A stretch of DNA of 5,097 nucleotides from an uncultured Lachnospiraceae bacterium (lineage in GTDB: Bacteria; Bacillota_A; Clostridia; Lachnospirales; Lachnospiraceae). The notes beneath the pieces are model-generated. The model was not told where the DNA came from, searched no databases, and was given only the letters and a program-made list of their open reading frames with translations. The DNA lies in NCBI GenBank assembly GCA_905200565.1, contig CAJKKX010000201.1, positions 1 to 5,097 of the forward strand. The letters are read 5' to 3'. A program made the position numbers and the translations under genes. Each line of letters begins with the position of its first letter. Within the stretch, counting starts at the first letter, position 1. This document shows positions 1 through 4,929 of the stretch, one piece after another.

Positions 1-1
1 G

Positions 2-1351
2 TTGGGGCTGATGCTGGCGGGACTGACGCAAAATGCATACAGATTGTTTGAGACGCGCAGCATCCCGGAAACGTATCGTTCCGCAGAGCAGATAAATGCC
101 TATTATGATGGAAAGCCGGAGAAGGCTGCGAAAAAGCTGCAGGAGGAGTCGGAAGAGTTCTTCCGTTATGTGGGAAATCCCTCAAGACCAAATGCAGCCG
201 CCAATGCGGGGACTTACGGAATGAACTTTTACTGGAGCCTTTCCAACGGCAATGTGTCAGACTTTTTTGCAAAAACACAGACATACGTAATGCGTTTTTA
301 CAGCTATAGAAATCTGAATGAGCGAACGATTTTAACGACGCTTGCAGGAAACCGGTATTATATCTGCGAAGCAGGAAAAACGCAGAATGTACCGTACGGC
401 TACCGGAAAGTGGATGAACAGGAAGGCTGTGTGATATATGAAAATGAAAACGCGCTTCCGCTGGGGTATTGTTATGATTCGTATATAACGGAAGAAGAGG
501 CTTCCGCCTGGAATGGGGCGCAGCGGGAAGAAGCAATGGCGCAGAGCATAATTCTGGAAACGGAGGCGGGAAAAGAGCTGCAGAGCAAAGATGGACAGAT
601 AGCGCTTGCGGGCCGGGAGATAGCGCTGTATACGACGAAAACGGGCGATGGCGTGACGGAAACTGAACGGGGTTTTACCGTTGATGAAAAAGGCGGGACG
701 GCTGTATTTCATGCAGAAGAAACCGGTAAGGAGGGAGAATTTTATCTTTGCATGGAAGGCTATGGGTTTGAAGGAAAGGGCAAACAGATTACGCTTTCGG
801 TAAATATGGTGACGGCTTCCGGTAAAGAGGTGTCGCGGGAGATGTTTTATGAGACGAAGAAATCAAAGTGGCCGTCCGGTATAGAAGATTTTACGGTGAA
901 TTTGGGCTGTCCGGGAGAGGAAATCAGGGAAATTACCATTACTTTTCCGCTGGTGGGAAAATACAGCTTTGACAGAATCTATCTGTGGAATCAGCCGCTG
1001 ACTGATTATGAGCAGCAGATGAATGCGCTGCGAAAGGATCATCTGGTGAATGAGCAGATAGAGACAAACCGGGTCTCCGGCGATATTACGCTGGAGGACA
1101 CGAAAATATTGTGCCTCGCTATTCCCTGGGACGGAGGATGGACCGCGTATGTGGACGGCGAGAAACAGCCGCTTCTGAAAGCAAACTATATGTTTGGCGC
1201 GCTGGTGCTGCCGGAGGGCGAGCACCACATTGAGCTGCGGTACCGTACGCCGTGGATGAACGCGGGACTCCTTCTGACGATCATCGGAGTGTTGATACTG
1301 ATTGGGATCGCACTGTATGACCGGCGTAAAGAGAAGCCTGTGCAGAAATAA
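2..1351 (+). CDS. YfhO-family membrane protein, C-terminal part (5' end outside window)
   Basis: The reading frame is open from the first bases, so the gene is cut by the window edge and the apparent TTG start at base 2 is not real. The 449 visible residues match the C-terminal half of YfhO-type proteins, polytopic membrane proteins linked to glycosylation of cell-envelope polymers in Firmicutes. The first residues (LGLMLAGL) look like the end of a membrane helix. A long extracytoplasmic region follows, with the family-like stretches PYGYRKV, ALPLGYCYDSYI (around 151-162) and WDGGWTAYVDG (around 374-384), the last starting a small beta-rich domain that ends in IELRYRTPW. One transmembrane helix at about 420-439 is followed by a basic tail, RRKEK. 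The frame ends in TAA with no sign of damage. Family membership is fairly sure; the exact substrate is unknown. Confidence 0.85.
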   Translation: MGLMLAGLTQNAYRLFETRSIPETYRSAEQINAYYDGKPEKAAKKLQEESEEFFRYVGNPSRPNAAANAGTYGMNFYWSLSNGNVSDFFAKTQTYVMRFYSYRNLNERTILTTLAGNRYYICEAGKTQNVPYGYRKVDEQEGCVIYENENALPLGYCYDSYITEEEASAWNGAQREEAMAQSIILETEAGKELQSKDGQIALAGREIALYTTKTGDGVTETERGFTVDEKGGTAVFHAEETGKEGEFYLCMEGYGFEGKGKQITLSVNMVTASGKEVSREMFYETKKSKWPSGIEDFTVNLGCPGEEIREITITFPLVGKYSFDRIYLWNQPLTDYEQQMNALRKDHLVNEQIETNRVSGDITLEDTKILCLAIPWDGGWTAYVDGEKQPLLKANYMFGALVLPEGEHHIELRYRTPWMNAGLLLTIIGVLILIGIALYDRRKEKPVQK

Positions 1352-1352
1352 C

Positions 1353-1391
1353 GCCATGTGCAAAAAAGGGTGTCTCTATGGGAATGACGCT
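1353..1391 (+). repeat. Intergenic element A, immediately after the yfhO stop
   Basis: This stretch starts right behind the yfhO stop and aligns, with a few gaps and roughly 70 percent identity by eye, to 3340-3378, which starts right behind the DUF4179 gene stop. Shared blocks are ATGT, GCAAAAA, GGTGT, TATG and GACG in the same order and orientation. I infer a degenerate copy of a dispersed intergenic repeat. This copy has lost the outer stem seen in the other one. Its function is unknown. Confidence 0.4.
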
Positions 1392-1472
1392 ATGTGGGGG
1401 AATATTTAAAAAATATTGAAATTATGATAGAAACGCCGCTTTTTTTGCGAATATATAGTGAAAGCATTCAAA

Positions 1473-1511
1473 GCGCCGCCGGCAGTTGTATGCTGGCGGC
1501 GCGATTTTGTT
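1473..1511 (+). terminator. Probable Rho-independent terminator after yfhO
   Basis: A 12-bp stem (1473-1484 with 1491-1502, all paired if one G-U is allowed) closes a 6-base loop, GTTGTA. It is very GC-rich and is followed by GATTTTGTTG, a moderate T-rich tail. It lies 121 bases after the yfhO stop and is the best terminator candidate for that transcript. The tail is interrupted by G, so termination may be partial. Because it precedes the sigma gene it could also act as an attenuator. Confidence 0.6.
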
Positions 1512-1556
1512 GCCATGCATACGACAAAAACGTCCGGTGGACGTTTTTTGGCAACA
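1508..1556 (+). promoter_or_regulatory. Stacked hairpin in the leader of the sigma gene, terminator or attenuator-like
   Basis: A perfect 10-bp inverted repeat (1526-1535 with 1539-1548, loop GGT) has A5 on its left arm and T6 after its ACG on the right arm, so it resembles a terminator whose U tract is partly in the stem. It sits on an outer 8-bp perfect stem (1508-1515 with 1549-1556). The right arms are contiguous and the left arms are separated by a 10-base bulge at 1516-1525. The structure ends 51 bases before the sigma start codon. I see no convincing promoter between it and the gene, so transcripts for the sigma operon probably pass through it. A possible -10 (TATGAT, 1423-1428) upstream has no good -35 partner. 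Confidence 0.45.
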
Positions 1557-1607
1557 TGCTTTACAGCTTGTGGAAGATGGCGCCATACTGCTGCGAAAGG
1601 AGCGAAT

Positions 1608-2156
1608 ATGAAAATTACAGAACAGAATTTTGTCACGCAGATGATACAGGGCAATGAGAAAGCGCTGGAATATGTCATGCTGCATTATGGGGGATTGGTG
1701 AAATCTGTGGTGCACCGGTATTTGTACGTACTGCCACAGTATGAGGAAGAATGCATCAGCGATGTATTTCTGGCAGTGTGGAATCATGCTTCGTCCTATA
1801 TGCCGGAGAGAAATCCCTTTGCAAACTGGATTGCCGGAGTTGCCCGCATCAAAGCGCCGGCTTACAAGCGCCGCTATGCCGCGCGGCTCCTTGAGATGAG
1901 CTGGGAGGAAGCGGAGCGCTGCAGCGGGAAGGATATGATGGCGGAAATTTCTCAGATAGAAGAGGAATTTTCCGAAGAAACCAGACAGATGCTGGAGTGC
2001 TTAAACCCGCAGGACCGGGAATTGTTTCTGAAAATTTATGTTGAGGAAGAAAATATGGAAACGGTCAGCGCGCAGAGCGGGATGAGCAGACCGGTCATCT
2101 ACAACCGCCTTTCACGCGGAAAGAAGAAAATCCGGCGGCTGTTTTCACGGACATGA
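1608..2156 (+). CDS. RNA polymerase sigma factor, sigma-70 family, ECF-like
   Basis: This 182-residue protein has the two-domain layout of ECF-type sigma factors. Region 2 spans about residues 8-93 and includes the core-binding stretch DVFLAVWNHASSY (52-64) and the -10-recognition segment after FANWIAGVAR (71-80). Region 4 spans about 128-178, with LNPQDRELFLKIY and a helix-turn-helix around 150-176 (METVSAQSGMSRPVIYNRLS). The ATG at 1608 is chosen over an in-frame upstream start at 1458 because AAAGGAG (1596-1602) lies 5 bases before it and the upstream extension is leader sequence with hairpins. The usual ID of the KAIDYKR-type motif is replaced, giving KAPAYKR at 82-88. Its stop overlaps the start of the next small ORF by ATGA. 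It is the first gene of the operon that includes the DUF4179 protein, its likely regulator. The target promoters are unknown. Confidence 0.9.
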   Translation: MKITEQNFVTQMIQGNEKALEYVMLHYGGLVKSVVHRYLYVLPQYEEECISDVFLAVWNHASSYMPERNPFANWIAGVARIKAPAYKRRYAARLLEMSWEEAERCSGKDMMAEISQIEEEFSEETRQMLECLNPQDRELFLKIYVEEENMETVSAQSGMSRPVIYNRLSRGKKKIRRLFSRT

Positions 2157-2329
2157 CGGATGTACGGAAAGCTTTAAGAAAAGCACCGGAGTGTGGACGC
2201 GGCGAAGCAGAATGCAGAGCGGAAATGAAAGGTAAATGCGGTGAAGCAGAGTGCAGAGCGGAAATGAAAGGGGAACGCGGCGAAGCAAAATGCAGGATGA
2301 GAGCAGAAGGAAAGGAGCAGATTATATGA
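2153..2329 (+). CDS. Small ORF of 58 codons with 13-residue repeats, bridging the sigma and DUF4179 genes
   Basis: An uninterrupted frame begins at ATG 2153, which overlaps the sigma stop (ATGA, 2153-2156). It ends at TGA 2327-2329, which overlaps the DUF4179 start ATG at 2326 (ATGA again). It is the only one of the three forward frames open across the whole gap. The predicted peptide is highly charged, has no membrane segment, and holds five cysteines (14, 21, 29, 34, 47). Residues 15-53 form three 13-residue repeats: two close copies containing GEAECRAEMKG and a diverged third containing GEAKCR. No ribosome binding site precedes its ATG, so translation would rely on reinitiation after the sigma gene. 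The frame may only couple translation of the two flanking genes, or the peptide may be functional. I recognise no family. Purine-rich DNA tends to lack stops, which lowers confidence. Confidence 0.5.
   Translation: MTDVRKALRKAPECGRGEAECRAEMKGKCGEAECRAEMKGERGEAKCRMRAEGKEQII
2193..2309 (+). repeat. 39-bp tandem repeat, three units, the third degenerate
   Basis: Units lie at 2193-2231, 2232-2270 and 2271-2309. Units 1 and 2 match at 34 of 39 positions and every difference is a transition. Unit 3 aligns without gaps to unit 1 at 27 of 39 positions, mostly in its first 25 bases. The 39-base period equals 13 codons, so gain or loss of a unit would keep the small ORF open. The DNA is strongly purine-rich on the + strand. 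Confidence 0.85.
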
Positions 2330-3336
2330 AACAGGAAGTTTATACGCTGTTAAATGAAATGGAACATAGTGCAGACAGCTACGGAGAATTCCGAGCGGAT
2401 GCAGACGATGTAAGAAACTGGAAAAAAACGATTCCGGTCAAAAGCAGCAGAAGAAAGAGCTGGAAACGATATGCGGCGGCTGCAGCGTGCATTTGCGTAC
2501 TGGGGACAGCAATCAGCCCGGTGGGGCAGAAGGCTTATGCCGGGGTGAGCGCCGCCATGTACAGCCTCTCAAAGGTGCTGGGAATCCGGGAGGATTTGAG
2601 CCCGTATCTGTCGGTGGTTGGAGAGACGGTGGAAAAGGACGGAATTTCCGCTACTTTAAATGAGGTGATTCTGGATGATGAGACATTGCTGGTTTCCTAT
2701 GCGATCCATTCGCAGGAGGCGCTGGATTCGCTGGAGGTGGAAGGCGGCGTACATCCGGGGGTGAGCGTCAGCATTGACGGCGCGCAGGTTTCCTTTGCGT
2801 TCGGAGGCAGCATGGAAGAAGCGGATGAGCATACGATGGCGGTATACGGCGAGCTGGAGGTTCCCGGAATAAGCACGGAAAAGCAGATGGATATGGAAAT
2901 GGAATTCTATTTCGGGGAAGAAATGCTGGGGACGATTGGTTTTTCTGTGTCGGGAGCGGAGCTGCTGGCAGATACAAAAACAGTTGAGCTGGATAAGACC
3001 TTCCGTCTTCCGGACGGAACAGACGTGACGCTGGAAAAATATACGACGAGCGATGTAAATCAGAAGGTGTACTTCACAACCTCCACGGGTGAGTGCGGGT
3101 ATGATTTGAAACTGGAGGGAACGGACGACCTGGGCAATGCGGTGGAAATCAATATGAGGTCCTTCCTGGAAGGACAGGGGCGCATGGAAGTAAATACCCT
3201 TGACAACGGCTACATCCGGAAAGATGCAAAGAAACTGACAATGACGCTGTATGCAGTTGCGTTCCCGGAGGAAAGCGGACGGATGAGCAACGATTACCAG
3301 CAGGTAGGCGAGCCGTTTACGATTGCGCTTGAATAA
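2326..3336 (+). CDS. DUF4179-family single-pass membrane protein, probable anti-sigma or sensor partner
   Basis: The 336-residue protein has a cytoplasmic N-terminus (about 1-47) ending in a basic run, SRRKSWKR. One hydrophobic segment follows (about 49-63, YAAAAACICVLGTAI), and then a long extracytoplasmic part. Residues from about 45 to 130 match the DUF4179 pattern: membrane anchor, a SAAMYSLSKVLGI region, then DGISATLNEVILDDETLLVSY. The remainder is acidic and predicted beta-rich. ATG 2326 is preferred over an in-frame GTG at 2251 because AAAGGAG (2311-2317) sits 8 bases upstream and the extension would only translate the tandem repeat in another frame. DUF4179 genes commonly follow ECF-like sigma genes in Clostridia, so I infer that it holds its sigma factor inactive at the membrane until a signal arrives. 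The signal is unknown. An alternative role is an envelope protein controlled by that sigma factor. Confidence 0.85.
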   Translation: MKQEVYTLLNEMEHSADSYGEFRADADDVRNWKKTIPVKSSRRKSWKRYAAAAACICVLGTAISPVGQKAYAGVSAAMYSLSKVLGIREDLSPYLSVVGETVEKDGISATLNEVILDDETLLVSYAIHSQEALDSLEVEGGVHPGVSVSIDGAQVSFAFGGSMEEADEHTMAVYGELEVPGISTEKQMDMEMEFYFGEEMLGTIGFSVSGAELLADTKTVELDKTFRLPDGTDVTLEKYTTSDVNQKVYFTTSTGECGYDLKLEGTDDLGNAVEINMRSFLEGQGRMEVNTLDNGYIRKDAKKLTMTLYAVAFPEESGRMSNDYQQVGEPFTIALE

Positions 3337-3339
3337 ATT

Positions 3340-3380
3340 GCAATGTCGCAAAAACCGGTGTTTATGCGGGGAGCGACGTT
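3340..3380 (+). repeat. Intergenic element B with stem-loop, immediately after the DUF4179 gene
   Basis: AATGTCGC (3342-3349) pairs with GCGACGTT (3373-3380) over 8 bp with one T-G pair. Inside lies a smaller AAAC-CGGT-GTTT hairpin. The segment resembles 1353-1391. There is only TTT after the stem, so it would be a weak terminator at best. From memory, similar text recurs between genes in Lachnospiraceae, which suggests a dispersed repeat that may extend to about 3468. I cannot verify that here. Confidence 0.45.
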
Positions 3381-3468
3381 TCAGAAGAGTCAGAAACGGG
3401 CTCTGAATGAATCTGCTTGGAGTAATCATTTTGCTGTTATGTCCAAAGCAAAAACAGTCTGTCAAAAT

Positions 3469-3705
3469 GATTTGCTGCTTTACCAGAATGGTGTGCTTTC
3501 TCCCATCGAGATTAAAAAAGCGGCATCCCCCGGAAAGACCGCGATAAAGAATTTTGATGTTTTAGAGCCTGTGACCCGTGCAGAAGCCTTTGGGGGACTG
3601 GAGTCTCTGAGGGTAGAAATTGGAACGGGAAGTGTAGTCTGCATGGCAAATGACTTACTGCCTGTAAATGAAAAGAACTGGTATGTGCCGGTCTGGTTAA
3701 TTTAA
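3469..3705 (+). pseudogene. 3' remnant of a DUF4143-type AAA+ ATPase gene
   Basis: The 78 residues from DLLLYQNG to the final YVPVWLI closely resemble the extreme C-terminus of ATPases carrying AAA_14 plus DUF4143 domains, which are normally around 400 residues or more. The recognisable parts are DLLLYQNGVLSPIEIKK, with a D...ExK arrangement like PD-(D/E)XK nuclease folds, then EPVTRAEAFGGLESLRVEIGTGSVVCMANDLLP and the NWYVPVWL end. The ATPase core and the rest of DUF4143 are missing. The frame stays open upstream to an ATG at 3343, but residues 1-42 of that ORF are unlike the family, derive from the intergenic element, and have no ribosome binding site. I therefore read this as a truncated relic fused by chance to upstream sequence, not as a 120-residue gene. 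The remaining frame has no stop codons, so the decay may be recent. Confidence 0.75.
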
Positions 3706-3711
3706 TGATTT

Positions 3712-3734
3712 CAAAACATCAAAATGATGTTTTG
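3712..3734. terminator. AT-rich perfect inverted repeat in the convergent gap
   Basis: A 10-bp perfect inverted repeat (CAAAACATCA with TGATGTTTTG, loop AAA) starts 7 bases after the DUF4143 remnant stop. It lies between the rightward remnant and the leftward methyltransferase gene. Neither strand has a clear T run after the stem, and the stem is AT-rich, so a bidirectional terminator role is only plausible. Confidence 0.3.
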
Positions 3735-3767
3735 GCTGGTGCCTGGCTGTCTGACGGGAATTAATAG

Positions 3768-3831
3768 TCCTGGCCGTCGATACGGCAGTGCTGACTGGCG
3801 TGCTGCCAGGAGGGCTTACGAAAAAGAAGCC
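3768..3831. other. Hairpin-rich segment downstream of the methyltransferase gene
   Basis: Several inverted repeats overlap here: TCCTGGC (3768-3774) with GCCAGGA (3805-3811), GCCGT-CGAT-ACGGC (3773-3786), CTGGC with GCCAG (3795-3809), and GGCTT (3813-3817) with AAGCC (3827-3831). These give competing folds in the 3' end of the methyltransferase transcript. I find no coding evidence in 3706-3856 and no canonical terminator. Confidence 0.35.
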
Positions 3832-3856
3832 GGTAAACGGAATCTGGAAGCGCCCC

Positions 3857-4714
3857 TCAGCGCTCCCAGCGTCCGGATGCACCGCAGGGCAGCACCAGTC
3901 CGTTTGAGGAGACGGGCAGACCGACCTCCTGAGAGTCGACGTGTCCGCCGAAGGGTTTCAATTCAGTTGCTATCATATAGGAAAGAACAGCCGGAGCAAG
4001 TCCGGTGGTGTACGAATTAATAAGGAAGAAAAGCGGTTCCTCGCTAAGCAGCTTTGCACAGAGCTGTACGAGCGGATAGATAGCGTCCTCGATCTTCCAG
4101 ATTTCGCCCTTGGGACCGCGCCCGTAGGAGGGAGGATCCATGATGATGGCATCGTAATGATTGCCGCGGCGGATCTCACGTTCCACAAATTTTACACAGT
4201 CGTCGACGATCCAGCGGATCGGAGCATCTTCAAGGGAGGAGGCGCGGGCGTTCTCCTTCGCCCAGCCGACCATGCCCTTCGAGGCGTCGACGTGGGTGAC
4301 AGAAGCTCCGGCGGCTGCAGCGGTCAGCGTGGCTCCGCCAGTGTAGGCGAAGAGATTCAGCACCTTCACAGGTCTCCCGGCCGTTTTTATTTTCTCCGAA
4401 AACCAGTCCCAGTTTGCAGCCTGCTCCGGAAAAAGACCGGTGTGCTTAAAGCTGAACGGTTTTAAATGAAATGTTAATGATTTATAGTGAATATCCCACT
4501 GCTCGGGCAGGTCGAAAAATTCCCACTCGCCGCCGCCTTTTTTACTGCGGTGATAGTGGGCGTTCGGGTGCTTCCAGCCGCGATCCTTCCTGGGGGTATT
4601 CCAGATCACCTGCGGATCCGGGCGCACCAGAAGATAGTCTCCCCAGCGCTCCAGCTTTTCTCCAGCTGACGTATCAATCACTTCATAATCCTTCCAGCCA
4701 TCGGCAATCCACAT
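3857..4714 (-). CDS. Class I SAM-dependent methyltransferase, RlmI-like (PF10672 type)
   Basis: The 285-residue protein probably methylates RNA, judging by its resemblance to the RlmI/RlmK group of 23S rRNA methyltransferases. An N-terminal beta-rich part (about 1-85, YEVIDTSAGEKLERWGDYLLVRPDPQVIW) leads into the Rossmann domain. That domain has the SAM-binding motif I VLNLFAYTGGATL (118-130), an acidic ribose-binding residue in HVDAS (D143), DD at 171-172, and the motif IV MDPPSYGRG (192-200). The C-terminus ends LVLPCGASGRWER. It has no PUA domain, and the position where RlmI-type m5C enzymes often have SCS reads INSYT (232-236), so the methylated atom is uncertain. The start at 4714 is chosen because GGAGGA (4727-4722) lies 7 bases before it. 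The in-frame ATG at 4729 and TTG at 4732 would overlap or precede that site and lack one of their own. It is transcribed alone, convergent to the remnant and divergent from the right-hand leader. Confidence 0.85.
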   Translation of the reverse strand: MWIADGWKDYEVIDTSAGEKLERWGDYLLVRPDPQVIWNTPRKDRGWKHPNAHYHRSKKGGGEWEFFDLPEQWDIHYKSLTFHLKPFSFKHTGLFPEQAANWDWFSEKIKTAGRPVKVLNLFAYTGGATLTAAAAGASVTHVDASKGMVGWAKENARASSLEDAPIRWIVDDCVKFVEREIRRGNHYDAIIMDPPSYGRGPKGEIWKIEDAIYPLVQLCAKLLSEEPLFFLINSYTTGLAPAVLSYMIATELKPFGGHVDSQEVGLPVSSNGLVLPCGASGRWER

Positions 4715-4721
4715 GTTGTAT

Positions 4722-4727
4722 TCCTCC
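4722..4727 (-). promoter_or_regulatory. Ribosome binding site that decides the methyltransferase start
   Basis: GGAGGA on the - strand sits 7 bases before ATG 4714 (MWIADGW). The in-frame ATG at 4729 overlaps this site, so the shorter 285-residue product is favoured. Confidence 0.8.
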
Positions 4728-4761
4728 ATCAATAAATATCCGGGATTTTGACCCTGGCATC

Positions 4762-4790
4762 ATTATATGGTAAAATAGTAAAATATGCAA
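4762..4790 (-). promoter_or_regulatory. Housekeeping sigma promoter for the methyltransferase gene
   Basis: Read leftward, TTGCAT (4790-4785) and TATAAT (4767-4762) are separated by exactly 17 bases. The -10 is a perfect consensus. The transcript would start near 4755, leaving a short leader of about 40 bases before the start codon at 4714. Confidence 0.85.
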
Positions 4791-4860
4791 GTTTTATGGC
4801 AGAACATTCTTAATGCCTCCGAATGGGGAAAAACGGAACAAAAGAATAAAAACAGGATTG

Positions 4861-4923
4861 TACGAAAAAAAATACAATATTTTTTAAAAACTCCTTGCAT
4901 ATGGCTAAAATTTCATATATAAT
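4861..4923 (+). promoter_or_regulatory. Strong rightward promoter with A-tract upstream region
   Basis: TTGCAT (4895-4900) and TATAAT (4918-4923) are 17 bases apart. Upstream of the -35, at 4864-4890, runs of A8, T6 and A5 form an UP-element-like AT-rich block, as is common for ribosomal promoters. A 6-bp inverted repeat, ATTGTA (4857-4862) with TACAAT (4873-4878), overlaps this block. Transcription should begin near 4930. The hexamers are identical to those of the divergent methyltransferase promoter. Confidence 0.88.
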
Positions 4924-4929
4924 GCAGAT

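Noticed and set aside
1401..1417. AT-only inverted repeat AATATTT-AAA-AAATATT as an operator
   Set aside because: It is low complexity and not placed against a convincing promoter, so no function can be supported.
1458..1607. N-terminal extension of the sigma factor
   Set aside because: It covers two hairpins. The downstream ATG at 1608 has AAAGGAG at good spacing and gives the normal length for the family.
2193..2309. CRISPR-like array
   Set aside because: The 39-bp units are contiguous with no spacers, and no cas genes are present.
2251..2325. N-terminal extension of the DUF4179 protein from GTG 2251
   Set aside because: It reads the tandem repeat in a frame that is closed in the first repeat unit, and ATG 2326 has its own strong ribosome binding site.
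3343..3705. A 120-codon ORF as an intact hypothetical gene
   Set aside because: Its first 42 codons are intergenic element sequence with no ribosome binding site, and only the last 78 codons match a known family as a C-terminal fragment.
3941..4465. Plus-strand ORFs opposite the methyltransferase gene
   Set aside because: They are antisense shadows of a GC-rich gene whose motifs are clear on the minus strand.
4715..4732. Upstream starts for the methyltransferase (TTG 4732, ATG 4729)
   Set aside because: The GGAGGA site at 4727-4722 lies within this extension and serves ATG 4714.
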